This document shows, piece after piece, positions 45,677 to 54,740 of a DNA stretch of 64,000 bases. The DNA is taken from the NCBI GenBank assembly GCA_910584995.1, contig CAJUDW010000009.1:32136-96135 (forward strand). The letters run 5' to 3'. Below the pieces are notes generated by a model, which was not told the DNA's origin, did no database searches, and saw only the letters and a list, made by a program, of their open reading frames with translations. The DNA is from an uncultured Oscillibacter sp. GTDB taxonomy: Bacteria; Bacillota; Clostridia; Oscillospirales; Oscillospiraceae. The position numbers and the translations under genes were made by a program. Numbering within the stretch: position 1 is the stretch's first letter; each line of letters opens with the position of its first letter.

Positions 45677-46755
45677 CACTGGGCGGAAAATCCCTGCCCC
45701 TCCCGGTTCTGCAGGGGGGGATGGGCGTCGGCGTCAGCCTGGACGGTCTGGCCGGGACGGTGGCCGCCTGCGGCGGCATGGGTACCATCTCCGCCGCCCT
45801 GGGCGGCTTCGGGGAACCGGATTTCGCCCGGGACCCGGCGGGGGCAAGCCTGCGGGCCCTGGAACGGCAGGTGCGCCGGGCAAAGGAGCGGGCCCGGGGG
45901 GCGGGACTGGTCGCCGTCAACGTGATGGTTGCCTCCCGCCAATACGCGGACAGCGTCCGCACAGCCTTGCGGGCGGGGGCGGACGCCATTGTGTGCGGGG
46001 CGGGCCTGCCCAGGGATTTGGCTGAGATCGCTGCCCAGGTGCCCGGGAACAGCGCCGCCCTGGCCCCTGTCGTCAGCAGTGGGCGGGCCGCGGCGCTGAT
46101 CTGCCGCCTGTGGGAAAAGCGGGGCAGCCGGATTCCCGATTTTATGGTACTGGAGGGCCCCCTGGCAGGCGGGCACCTGGGCTTCACGCCGGAGGAGGCC
46201 CGCCAGGCTCAGGCGGGAAGCCCCCGGTCTCTGGTGGATCTCCTGGAGGAGGTTCTGGAGGCCCTGGCCCCCTTCCGGGAGAAATACGGCCGGGATATCC
46301 CGGTCTTTGCGGCAGGCGGCGTAAAGGACGGGCGGGAGATGGCCCGCTGCATGGCAGCCGGCGCCGCCGGGGCCCAGTTCGCCACCCGCTTCATCGCCAC
46401 GGAGGAATGTGACGCCAGCCCCGCCTACAAGCAGATCCTCATCGGCGCCCGGAAAGAGGACGCCGTGATTGTGGAGAGCCCTGTGGGGCTGCCGGGGCGG
46501 GCCCTGGACAGCCCCCTTGTCCGGCGGGTCCGGGCAGGCGGACAGCCCCGGGCCGCCGGGTGCCGGAACTGCCTGATCCCCTGCAATCCCGCCAAAACCC
46601 CCTACTGCATCTCCGACGCGCTGATCGCCGCCGTGCAGGGGGACTGGGAAAACGGCCTGTTCTTCTGCGGGGCCAACGTGGGGGACGTCTGCCGGATGTC
46701 CACCGTAAAAGAGCAGATGGACCAAATTGTAAAAGAATGGAGGGAGGCCCTATGA
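45667..46755 (+). CDS. NMO/FabX-like flavoprotein with Cys cluster
   Basis: 362-residue TIM-barrel flavoprotein of the nitronate monooxygenase/FabK superfamily (PVLQGGMGVGVS start, VFAAGGVKDGREMARC for FMN phosphate, ATRFIATEECDAS). Unlike FabK it has four cysteines spaced C-x2-C-x3-C-x7-C at residues 299, 302, 306 and 314, able to bind an iron-sulfur cluster. FabX of Helicobacter, a dehydrogenase/isomerase making unsaturated acyl-ACP, is an Fe-S protein of this superfamily. Since no fabA or fabM is in the operon, a FabX-like role is proposed; an ordinary nitronate monooxygenase is the alternative. Confidence 0.75.
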   Translation: MAVTLGGKSLPLPVLQGGMGVGVSLDGLAGTVAACGGMGTISAALGGFGEPDFARDPAGASLRALERQVRRAKERARGAGLVAVNVMVASRQYADSVRTALRAGADAIVCGAGLPRDLAEIAAQVPGNSAALAPVVSSGRAAALICRLWEKRGSRIPDFMVLEGPLAGGHLGFTPEEARQAQAGSPRSLVDLLEEVLEALAPFREKYGRDIPVFAAGGVKDGREMARCMAAGAAGAQFATRFIATEECDASPAYKQILIGARKEDAVIVESPVGLPGRALDSPLVRRVRAGGQPRAAGCRNCLIPCNPAKTPYCISDALIAAVQGDWENGLFFCGANVGDVCRMSTVKEQMDQIVKEWREAL

Positions 46756-47699
46756 AGCTGGGCTTTCTCTACGCCGGGCAGGGCAGCCAGCACCCCGGCA
46801 TGGGGGCGGATCTGTACCAGGCGTACCCCGCTTTCCGGGAAATCCTGGACAGCGCGGAGGTGGGATTCGACCTGAAAGAGGTATCCTTTGCCAGCGGCCA
46901 GGATCTGCTGAACCAAACCGCCTATACCCAGCCCTGCATGGTGGCCTTTGCCGCCGGGCTGACGGCAGTGCTGCGGGAACAGGGCATCGTCCCCGCAGCG
47001 GCGGCGGGCCTGAGCCTTGGGGAGTATTCCGCCCTCCACGCCGCCGGGGCCTTTGACGCCAAAACCGCCATAAGCACGGCGGCTTTCCGGGGCCGGGCCA
47101 TGGAGCAGGCGGCGGAAGGAATCGAGAGCGCCATGATCGCCGTGCTGGGCCTGGATCGGACCTCCTTGGAGGACGCCTGTCGGGAGGCCTCCGTCCTGGG
47201 GACGGCAGTTGTCGCCAACTACAACTGCCCCGGCCAGATGGCTGTCGCCGGGGAAAAGGCGGCGGTGGAGCGGGCTGCGGCCCTGGCAAAGGAAAAGGGC
47301 GCAAAGCGGTGCCTGCCTTTGAAGGTCAGCGGCCCCTTCCATACCCCCCTTATGGCCCCCGCCGGGGCGTCCCTGGAGGCATATTTCAAAACCGTCCCCT
47401 TCTCCGAGCCCGTTATCCCCGTGGTATTCAACTGCCTGGGGGCCTGCCGCCCCGCAGGAGTATCCATACAGGAACTCCTGGTGCGGCAGGTGCAGAGCAG
47501 CGTGTATATGGAGGACAGCCTCCGCACCATGGCTTCCCTGGGGGTGGACGCCCTTGTGGAGATCGGGCCGGGAAAAGTCCTCAGCGGCTTTGTCCGCAAG
47601 ACCCTGCCGGATCTGCCGGTTTTCCCGGCGGAGACCGTTTCGGATGTGGAGCGCCTGCCGGATCTGCTGGCGGCGCTGGAAAAGGAGAGAACAACATGA
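46752..47699 (+). CDS. fabD: Malonyl-CoA:ACP transacylase
   Basis: Loads malonate onto ACP. 315 residues. Nucleophilic Ser in GLSLGEYSALHAAG (near residue 88), His in GPFHTPLM and the start LGFLYAGQGSQHPGMG are diagnostic. ATG overlaps the preceding stop by four bases and the fabG start overlaps its own (ATGA both times). Confidence 0.97.
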   Translation: MKLGFLYAGQGSQHPGMGADLYQAYPAFREILDSAEVGFDLKEVSFASGQDLLNQTAYTQPCMVAFAAGLTAVLREQGIVPAAAAGLSLGEYSALHAAGAFDAKTAISTAAFRGRAMEQAAEGIESAMIAVLGLDRTSLEDACREASVLGTAVVANYNCPGQMAVAGEKAAVERAAALAKEKGAKRCLPLKVSGPFHTPLMAPAGASLEAYFKTVPFSEPVIPVVFNCLGACRPAGVSIQELLVRQVQSSVYMEDSLRTMASLGVDALVEIGPGKVLSGFVRKTLPDLPVFPAETVSDVERLPDLLAALEKERTT

Positions 47700-48433
47700 A
47701 GGGAAAATACGCCGTTGTCACCGGCGGCAGCCGGGGGATCGGCCGGGCCGTCTGCCTGGAACTGGCGCGGGGCGGCGCCAATGTGGCCCTCTGCTATGCC
47801 GGGAACGAGGCGGCGGCCCAGGAGGCCGCCGCCGCCTGCGCCGCTTTGGGGGTGAAGGCCCTGATATTCCGGTGCGACGTGTCGGACGCAGGGCAGGTGT
47901 CCCGGTTCATGGAATATGTGCTGGGAGAATTCGGCCGCATTGACATCCTGGTCAACAACGCCGGCATCACCCGGGACGGCCTTCTCATGAGCATGAAGGA
48001 AACGGACTTTGACGCAGTGCTGTCAGCCAACCTGAAGGGGACGTTTTTATGCATGAAAGCGGTCTCCCGCCAGATGCTGAAGCAGCGGTACGGCCGTATC
48101 GTCAATCTCAGTTCCGTGGTAGGCCTGCGGGGCAACGCCGGGCAGGTAAACTACGCCGCCAGCAAAGCCGGCGTGATCGGCCTGACCAAATCCGCCGCCA
48201 AGGAACTGGCTGGTCGGAATATTACGGTAAACGCTGTAGCGCCCGGATTCATAGAAACGGACATGACCGCAGCCCTGCCGGAAAAGGCCCGGGAATCCCT
48301 GCTGCCATCCATCCCCATGGGACGGATGGGCGCGGCGGAGGACGCGGCCCGGGCCGTGGCCTTCCTGGCGGGAGAGGGCGCAGGCTATATCACAGGACAG
48401 GTGCTATGCGTAGACGGCGGCATGGCCATGTGA
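47696..48433 (+). CDS. fabG: 3-oxoacyl-ACP reductase
   Basis: NADPH-dependent short-chain dehydrogenase, 245 residues. Cofactor loop TGGSRGIGRAV, NNAG, catalytic Ser in NLSSVVG, Tyr and Lys in YAASKAG, and the terminal GQVLCVDGGMAM are present. Overlaps fabD by four bases; twelve bases separate it from fabF. Confidence 0.97.
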   Translation: MKGKYAVVTGGSRGIGRAVCLELARGGANVALCYAGNEAAAQEAAAACAALGVKALIFRCDVSDAGQVSRFMEYVLGEFGRIDILVNNAGITRDGLLMSMKETDFDAVLSANLKGTFLCMKAVSRQMLKQRYGRIVNLSSVVGLRGNAGQVNYAASKAGVIGLTKSAAKELAGRNITVNAVAPGFIETDMTAALPEKARESLLPSIPMGRMGAAEDAARAVAFLAGEGAGYITGQVLCVDGGMAM

Positions 48434-48445
48434 CAGGAGGATCGT

Positions 48446-49693
48446 ATGAGCAGAAGACGAGTTGTCATCACCGGCCTGGGGGCCGTTACCCCTCTGGGCC
48501 TCACCGTCCCGGACAGCTGGCAGGCCGTCCGGGAGGGCGTGTGCGGCATCGGGCCCATTACCCAGTACAATGCCGCCGGGAAAAAAGTCACCCTGGCGGC
48601 GGAGGTAAAGGGGTTTGACCCCGGCGCCTATTTCAGCCCCCAGGCGGCCAAGCATATGGGCCGCTTCACCCAATTCGCCCTGGCCGCCGCCAAGGAGGCC
48701 CTGGAGGATGCCGGCCTGCTGCCCCTGGCAGAGGATCCGGGCCGCTGCGGCGTCATTGTCTCCAGCGGCATCGGCGGGCAGGCCATTACGGAGTCGGAGT
48801 GCCTCAAAGGGGCGGAGCGGAACTGGGATCGGGTCTCCCCCTACTATATCCCCACGGCCATCAGCAACATGGCCGCAGGGCAGATTGCCATTTATGCCGG
48901 CTTCCAGGGCATGTGCTCCTGTCCGGTCACCGCCTGCGCCGGCGGTACCAACGCCGTGGGCGACGCCTTCCGGTATATCCGGGACGGCTATGCCGACGTC
49001 ATGCTCACCGGCGGGACGGAGGCCAGCATTACCCCCCTCTCCGTAGGCGGGTTCACCTCCATGAAGGCCCTCAGCCAATCCCAGGACCCCAACCGGGCCT
49101 CCATCCCCTTTGACAAGGAGCGGAGCGGGTTTGTCATGGGTGAGGGCGCCGGCATCCTCCTGCTGGAGGAACTGGAACACGCCCTGGCCCGGGGGGCAGG
49201 CATCTACGGGGAAATCGCCGGCTACGGCGCCTCCTGCGATGCCTACCACATGACCGCCCCCCGTCCCGACGGCAGCGGCGGGGCCCGCGCCATGGCCCTG
49301 GCCCTGGCGGACGGATGCGTTTCCCCGGAGGAGGTGGGCTATATCAACGCCCACGGCACCTCCACCCCCCTCAACGACGCCGGGGAGACCGCCGCCATCA
49401 AGCAGGTGTTCGGCCCCTGCGCCGGAGGGCTGCTGGTCAGTTCCACCAAGTCCATGACCGGCCACATGCTGGGGGCGGCAGGGGCTGTGGAGGCCATTTT
49501 CACCGCCTTGGCCCTCCGGGACAGCTTCGCCCCCGCCACCATCAACTACCGGGTGCCGGACGAGGCCTGCGATCTGGACGTGGTGCCCAACCAGGGGCGG
49601 GAAACCCCCCTGCGCTGCGCCCTCTCCAACTCCCTGGGCTTCGGGGGGCACAACGCCTGCATCCTGCTGAAACGATGGGAGGGAAGGCCGTGA
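48446..49693 (+). CDS. fabF: 3-oxoacyl-ACP synthase II
   Basis: Elongating ketosynthase, 415 residues. Catalytic Cys in VTACAGGTNAVGDAF, His in NAHGTSTPLND and His in STKSMTGHMLGAAG. FabF also extends unsaturated intermediates, relevant to the FabX-like gene upstream. ATG after ACAGGAGG. fabZ starts by GTGA overlap. Confidence 0.97.
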   Translation: MSRRRVVITGLGAVTPLGLTVPDSWQAVREGVCGIGPITQYNAAGKKVTLAAEVKGFDPGAYFSPQAAKHMGRFTQFALAAAKEALEDAGLLPLAEDPGRCGVIVSSGIGGQAITESECLKGAERNWDRVSPYYIPTAISNMAAGQIAIYAGFQGMCSCPVTACAGGTNAVGDAFRYIRDGYADVMLTGGTEASITPLSVGGFTSMKALSQSQDPNRASIPFDKERSGFVMGEGAGILLLEELEHALARGAGIYGEIAGYGASCDAYHMTAPRPDGSGGARAMALALADGCVSPEEVGYINAHGTSTPLNDAGETAAIKQVFGPCAGGLLVSSTKSMTGHMLGAAGAVEAIFTALALRDSFAPATINYRVPDEACDLDVVPNQGRETPLRCALSNSLGFGGHNACILLKRWEGRP

Positions 49694-50121
49694 AGCTGAA
49701 CTCCAATGAAATCGCGGAGATCCTGCCCCACCGCTACCCCTTCGCCCTGGTGGACCGGATTGACGAGTGCGAGCCCGGCGTCCGGGCCAGGGGCGTGAAG
49801 TGCGTCAGCGTCAACGAGCAGATTTTCTGCGGCCATTTCCCCCAGGCCCACGTCATGCCCGGGGTATTGATTCTGGAGGCCATGGCCCAGGTGGGGGCTG
49901 TGGCCATCCTCACCGTGCCGGAGGACAAGGGGAAGCTGGTCCTCTTCGGCGGGGTGAAAAACGCCCGCTTCAAACGGAAGGTGATCCCCGGGGACGTGCT
50001 GGAACTGGAATGTACGCTGGCAAAGCGGCGCGGACCTGTCGGCATCGGCACCTGCACCGCAAAGGTAAACGGGGAAACAGCCTGCACGGCGGAATTGACC
50101 TTCGCCGTAACCGACGCATGA
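49690..50121 (+). CDS. fabZ: 3-hydroxyacyl-ACP dehydratase FabZ
   Basis: Hotdog dehydratase, 143 residues from GTG 49690, which overlaps the fabF stop by four bases. An ATG five codons upstream within fabF is possible but lacks a better site. Catalytic His in LPHRYPFALVDR and Glu in GVLILEAMAQVG. FabZ alone does not isomerise, so double bonds must come from another enzyme. Confidence 0.96.
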   Translation: MKLNSNEIAEILPHRYPFALVDRIDECEPGVRARGVKCVSVNEQIFCGHFPQAHVMPGVLILEAMAQVGAVAILTVPEDKGKLVLFGGVKNARFKRKVIPGDVLELECTLAKRRGPVGIGTCTAKVNGETACTAELTFAVTDA

Positions 50122-50125
50122 CGGC

Positions 50126-50153
50126 TTGCCTTTTTCCCGAAAGCTGGTATACT
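50126..50153 (+). promoter_or_regulatory. Promoter of the MarR-type regulator
   Basis: TTGCCT (50126-50131), 16-base spacer, TATACT (50148-50153), in the 133-base gap after fabZ. It would give the regulator expression independent of the operon. Confidence 0.6.
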
Positions 50154-50254
50154 AATATTTACCGGCAGGCTGTCCGCCGGGCGGCGCGGCTGCCGGAAAG
50201 AAGCCCGCGCCTGCCTGCTATATCAGCCAAAACAGGAAAAAGTGAGGGTTTCTC

Positions 50255-50716
50255 ATGCTAAAGGACGCTTTTTTTACTGTGTACACCAAATTCAAGCTGC
50301 ATTTTTACCAGGAGATCTTCCAACGGTTCCAGCACCGCGAGGCCAGCCTCACCACTACGGAGACCTTCTGCGTGGAGAGCATCCAGGCCCTGGGCAGCCC
50401 CACGGTGAACGAATTTGCCACCTTCATGTGCATCTCCACCCCCAACGCCGCCTATAAGGTCAACAGCCTGGTGGAAAAGGGGTATATCCGCAAGATCCAG
50501 TCCCAGCGGGACCGCCGGGAATACCACCTGGAGGTCACGCAGAAATATATCGACTACTACAATATCAGCATCTCCTACATGTCCCAGGTGATGGATCGGA
50601 TCCTGGAGCGTTTCTCCCCTGAGGAGTGCGCCAAGCTGGAGGAAATGCTGGAGATCATCAGCCGGGAACTGATGCCGGAAATCGAACTCCCCGGGACCCG
50701 CAGGGATCGGGAGTAA
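50255..50716 (+). CDS. MarR family regulator, probable FabT-like
   Basis: Winged-helix regulator of 153 residues: N-terminal helices for dimerisation, helix-turn-helix with PTVNEFATFMCISTPNAAYKV (about residues 49-69), wing with RKIQSQRDRREYHLEV, and C-terminal dimerisation helices. Its place directly behind a fab operon, and the twin dyad in front of acpP, suggest that it controls membrane-lipid synthesis like FabT. In Streptococcus FabT is encoded near the start of the operon; here it is at the end with its own promoter. A terminator follows. Confidence 0.78.
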   Translation: MLKDAFFTVYTKFKLHFYQEIFQRFQHREASLTTTETFCVESIQALGSPTVNEFATFMCISTPNAAYKVNSLVEKGYIRKIQSQRDRREYHLEVTQKYIDYYNISISYMSQVMDRILERFSPEECAKLEEMLEIISRELMPEIELPGTRRDRE

Positions 50717-50777
50717 GCCCCTTTTGCGTCCCCCTTCCGCTGCCGGGATTTCCCGCTTAAATTCGATCTTTTTATAT

Positions 50778-50824
50778 GGAGCGGCGGCCCTATCGAAACG
50801 ATAGGGCCGCCGCTGCTCCTTTTT
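50778..50824 (+). terminator. Terminator of the fab region
   Basis: Perfect 16-base arms (50780-50795 and 50799-50814) with an AAA loop, then GCTCC and TTTTT. It separates the regulator gene from the convergent SLH gene. Confidence 0.9.
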
Positions 50825-50855
50825 AATAACCGCTCTTTGCCGGAAGCCGGAACCG

Positions 50856-52700
50856 TCATTTGATGACGATCACCCGGATGCGTCCGCCTTCCTTCTCCGT
50901 CTTGTCGTACCAGGCGGCGAGATTCCCGCCGCTCTCCTCCGCCCTGGCCAGGGTGGACAGGTAGTAGCGGCCGTCCCGGTATTCGTAGACCAGCACGTTG
51001 TCGGACAGGGTATACCGCTGGCTGCCTGCCGCAAACTGGTTCCCCACAATCTGGCCGTCCTTCGCCGCAGTGAGGGAGTACATCCGCTCGGGGTTGGCCG
51101 CGTCGCCCAGGATCCGGATGGGCCCGCAGTTCACCCGGAACCGGGTCGTGGTGCCCGGGAGGCTGTAGGAAACGCCTGCGATATCGTAGGTATAGCTAAA
51201 ATACTTGCTCGTCCCCTCGCCCGACTCGTCCAGGCGGGTGAGGATGCCGTACTGGTAGGCGTCGCCGGTGACGTCGTTGAGAATCAGGGTCTCAATCTCC
51301 CCCTGGGGGTTCAGGGCGTAGTAGCGGATCTTCCCGCTGTCCAAGGACATCCCTGCCAGACGGCTGGGATGGATCACGGCCCCCCGGCCCTCGCTGACAT
51401 CCAGAATCTCCACCCCCTGGGCAAAGGCGTACTTGCCCAGCTGGGTACCCTCCTTGTTCACCGCACCGGAGAAGGAACTGGAGGACAGGCCCCGGACAGT
51501 CACTTCTCCTCCCTGCCCGGATATGGCGGCCCGCACCACGCTGCCTTTCCGGCAGGTGCCCCGGATCTGGTACTGGTAGGTCTGGCCGTCGGAGGCCAGG
51601 AGGGTAACGGTCTGGGCGGTGTAGGATCCGCCGGCGCCATCGGGATAAGAGGCGTTCTCCACACTCACCACCACGCCGATTTTCTCCCCGGCGTTGGCAG
51701 ACACATCGGCCACGGCGGCTACGCCGCCGTCCCGGCCCAGCAGGAGGGTGACGGTGTCCCCCAGGTGATACCGTCCCAGATCCGACAGATCGTAGGCGGC
51801 GTTGGAACTCTCGATGGCATAGGTCCTGCCTGCCACCGTCACCGAGGTGGGGGCGGCCCCGGAGGGGGCGATGGCCTGGATGAGGCCCGTTGCCTTTTTC
51901 GCATAGGCCCACACTGTCCCCATGGACTGGTTCCAGTAGACGATATCATAATCCTGGATAGCCCCCAGGGTGGCAGAGCCGCCGTTCCGGTAGACCTGGC
52001 TGGGGGTGAAGGGCAGGGTAGCGCTCCAGCCCTTCCGGGCCACCACCGGGCCCTCCATCTCCCCGTTGACAAGGGATACGATGTCCGGTTTTCCGGAGGC
52101 ATCCAGGCTGTAGCCCAGGGACTGGATATAGGGCGCACCCTCCTTCGTCCGGGCGGACAGGAGGTTATAGAAGAGGTATACCGCGTCCTGGACGGAAAGG
52201 GGGGACAGCGGCCCGGCGGCGGCGACGCCCTGGCCCAGCTTCAGGCTGTGGTACATGGACATCTGGCCGGAGGGGAACGCGCCGGAGAAATCGCCGCTGC
52301 TATAGCCCAGCAGGGACAGGGCCATGGAGGCCCCCTCCGCCAGCTTGACTTCCCCGTCCGGGCGGAAAGTGCCGTCGCTGTAGGCCGTCACCAGCCCCCG
52401 GTGCACGGCGGCTTCCACATAGCCGGAGGCCCAGTGGCTTTTGGGCACGTCAGGATAGGGGGAGGAGGCCGCCTGGCCCACCCCGTCCCCGCCGGGGCTG
52501 GCCTTGACGGCCATGGCCACAAACTCTGCCCGGGTGATCTGCTTGGAGAGGTTCCCGTCCCCGGTGAGGATCCCCAGGGCGGAGACCGCCTGCACGGCGT
52601 CCTCCAGGGAGGCGCCGTCCCCCGCCGCCAAGGCGGGCAGGGCCAGGGAGAGGGAGAGGCAGGCCGCCAGCAGCAGGGCGGAAAGACGTTTCAAGTTCAT
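50856..52700 (-). CDS. S-layer homology (SLH) domain protein
   Basis: Secreted cell-surface protein of 614 residues. Signal peptide at 1-25 (LLLAACLSLSLALPALA, cut after ALAA). Residues about 28-200 contain three SLH repeats (ITRAEFVAMAV, YPDVPKSHWASGYVEAAVHRG, YSDGTFRPDG), which bind pyruvylated wall polymer. The remaining 400 residues show repeated beta-strands, with no known enzyme motif. Monocistronic; convergent with the fab region. A structural or adhesion role is likely. Confidence 0.88.
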   Translation of the reverse strand: MNLKRLSALLLAACLSLSLALPALAAGDGASLEDAVQAVSALGILTGDGNLSKQITRAEFVAMAVKASPGGDGVGQAASSPYPDVPKSHWASGYVEAAVHRGLVTAYSDGTFRPDGEVKLAEGASMALSLLGYSSGDFSGAFPSGQMSMYHSLKLGQGVAAAGPLSPLSVQDAVYLFYNLLSARTKEGAPYIQSLGYSLDASGKPDIVSLVNGEMEGPVVARKGWSATLPFTPSQVYRNGGSATLGAIQDYDIVYWNQSMGTVWAYAKKATGLIQAIAPSGAAPTSVTVAGRTYAIESSNAAYDLSDLGRYHLGDTVTLLLGRDGGVAAVADVSANAGEKIGVVVSVENASYPDGAGGSYTAQTVTLLASDGQTYQYQIRGTCRKGSVVRAAISGQGGEVTVRGLSSSSFSGAVNKEGTQLGKYAFAQGVEILDVSEGRGAVIHPSRLAGMSLDSGKIRYYALNPQGEIETLILNDVTGDAYQYGILTRLDESGEGTSKYFSYTYDIAGVSYSLPGTTTRFRVNCGPIRILGDAANPERMYSLTAAKDGQIVGNQFAAGSQRYTLSDNVLVYEYRDGRYYLSTLARAEESGGNLAAWYDKTEKEGGRIRVIVIK

Positions 52701-52753
52701 GGAAGATGTTCCTTTCTGTTTATCATGTATAGGAAACCGGGAAAACCGCTTCC

Positions 52754-53998
52754 TCAGTCATACCGCAGGGCATCGATGGGGTTCAGCTTCGCCGCCTTGT
52801 TGGCGGGCAGGTATCCGAACAGCACGCCGATACCCACCGACACACCGAAACTCAGGGCAATGGCCCCCAGGGTGGGGGTGGCGTCGAACACCGCGCCGCC
52901 CATCTGCTGGGAGAGCATCCCCCCCAGCAATGCCCCAATGCCCTTCGCCAGCAGGTACCCCAGGGCGATGCCCAGAAGTCCCCCGATGGCAGAGGTGGTG
53001 CCCGCCTCAATGACAAACTGGCTGCGGATGTCCCGGCGCTTGGCCCCCAGGGACTTCCGGACGCCGATTTCCCTTGTGCGCTCCGTGACGGACACCAGCA
53101 TGATATTCATGATGCCGATGCCCCCCACCAGCAGGGAGATGGCGGCAATGGCCACCAGGACACCCATGGCGACGCCCATCATGGCGTTGATTTGGTTTGC
53201 CTGCTCGGCCATGGTCTGGACAACCCACTCCGACCACTCGCCGTCCTCCACCTGGAAAAATCCGTTGAGCCAGCTGCCGATAACATGCTTCGCGGCATCC
53301 GCGGTCTCGCCGGTGGTGCTGGTACAGATGTAGAAGTTGACCCAGCGGCTGCCGATGACCTCCATGGCCGTTTCATAGGGCAGGTAAATCTGATCGTCCC
53401 GGCTGCCGGGGAGCATTTCCAGATCCGCGTTGCGCTTCAGCACGCCGATGACCGTAAAGGACCGGCCGTTGATAGAAAGCTGTTTTCCCAGGGCGTCGCC
53501 GCCGAAAGCCTCCTGCTCCAGATAGGCGCCGATGACGCATACCGCCTCCCGGCGCTCCACATCCAGATAGCTGATAAAGCGGCCCTTTTCCAGGGTTTCC
53601 CCGTCCAGCGTGCAGTTCTGGGCGCTGTTGTACATGATCTCGCTGACGCCGTACAGGCTGGTGCGGTCGTATTTGTCGTTCCCGTGGCGGACCACCGCGT
53701 TGACGCTGACATAGGGGGATACGCCGGAGAGTACGTCAGGGTTTTCCTCCACCAGATCGTACATATCCTGGGGATCCGGCATCACGCCGTCCCCCCTGCC
53801 CCAGATATTCACCTGGATCATGTTGATGCCCATTTTGTCCACCTGCTGCTGGACCATGCCGGTGAGGCCGTTGCCCAGGGACAGGATGACAATGACCGCC
53901 CCCACGCCGATGATAATGCCCAGCATGGTGAGAAGGGCCCGCATTTTGCTGGTGGTCAGGGATTTGATGGCAAGGCGGAAGGACTGTTCAAAATTCAT
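52754..53998 (-). CDS. MacB/FtsX-type ABC permease
   Basis: 414 residues: N-terminal helix (about 20-45), a large extracellular MacB-type domain (about 50-270), and three C-terminal membrane helices ending NPIDALRYD, a typical FtsX/MacB end. The start TSKMRALLTMLGIIIGVGAVI is characteristic. Together with the ATPase and adaptor it forms a MacAB-like efflux or peptide-export system. Overlaps the ATPase gene by four bases (ATGA). Confidence 0.93.
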   Translation of the reverse strand: MNFEQSFRLAIKSLTTSKMRALLTMLGIIIGVGAVIVILSLGNGLTGMVQQQVDKMGINMIQVNIWGRGDGVMPDPQDMYDLVEENPDVLSGVSPYVSVNAVVRHGNDKYDRTSLYGVSEIMYNSAQNCTLDGETLEKGRFISYLDVERREAVCVIGAYLEQEAFGGDALGKQLSINGRSFTVIGVLKRNADLEMLPGSRDDQIYLPYETAMEVIGSRWVNFYICTSTTGETADAAKHVIGSWLNGFFQVEDGEWSEWVVQTMAEQANQINAMMGVAMGVLVAIAAISLLVGGIGIMNIMLVSVTERTREIGVRKSLGAKRRDIRSQFVIEAGTTSAIGGLLGIALGYLLAKGIGALLGGMLSQQMGGAVFDATPTLGAIALSFGVSVGIGVLFGYLPANKAAKLNPIDALRYD

Positions 53999-54735
53999 AC
54001 CTCTGCCTCCTCTTCTTCCCCGTCATGGGGCTGTACCACGGCCCTGGGGTCGTGGGCATCCCCGTCGTAGATGATCCTCCCGTCCTGAAGGCGGACGATG
54101 CGGTCGGCCTTCACGGCGATGGAGTTGTCGTGGGTGATGAGGACCACCGTGTCCCCCTCCCGGTTCAGCTTTTTCAAAAAGCCCAGCACCTCCCGGCCCG
54201 TGCGGGAATCCAGGGCGCCGGTGGGCTCGTCGGCCAGAATCACCGACGGATCCCCCGCCAGGGCCCGGGCAATGGACACCCGCTGCTGCTGGCCGCCGGA
54301 GAGTTGGGAGGGCAGGTTCTTCCCCTTGCTCTCCAGCCCCACCCGTTTCAGGGAGCGGGATGCCCGTTCCCGCCGCTCCGCCGCAGAGACGCCGGCGTAA
54401 AGCAGGGGCAATTCTACATTCTCCTGCACCGTGAGTTTGGGAATCAGGTTGTACTGCTGGAAGATGAAGCCCAGCATCTTATTGCGGATCTCTGCCTGCT
54501 GGTCGTCGTCCATGGTGGACACGTCCACGCCCCCCAGGTGGTAGCTGCCGGAGGTGGGCACGTCCAGGCAGCCGATGATGTTCATGGCGGTGGACTTACC
54601 GGAACCGGAGGAACCCACAATGGCCACAAACTCCCCCTGATCGATAGTGATGTCAACGCCGTCCAGGGCGTGGACGGTCTCCTCCCCCATCTGGTAGATT
54701 TTATAAACGTCTTTCAGTTCAATCAGATGTTCCAC
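53995..54735 (-). CDS. ABC transporter ATP-binding protein (MacB/LolD type)
   Basis: 246 residues. Walker A GSSGSGKST, signature LSGGQQQRVSIARAL, Walker B VILADEPTGALD and switch His in VLITHD. LolD/MacB-type ATPases pair with FtsX-type permeases. It starts five bases after the adaptor gene and overlaps the permease. The acidic tail EEEEAEV is slightly unusual. Confidence 0.96.
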   Translation of the reverse strand: MEHLIELKDVYKIYQMGEETVHALDGVDITIDQGEFVAIVGSSGSGKSTAMNIIGCLDVPTSGSYHLGGVDVSTMDDDQQAEIRNKMLGFIFQQYNLIPKLTVQENVELPLLYAGVSAAERRERASRSLKRVGLESKGKNLPSQLSGGQQQRVSIARALAGDPSVILADEPTGALDSRTGREVLGFLKKLNREGDTVVLITHDNSIAVKADRIVRLQDGRIIYDGDAHDPRAVVQPHDGEEEEAEV

Positions 54736-54740
54736 CCTGC

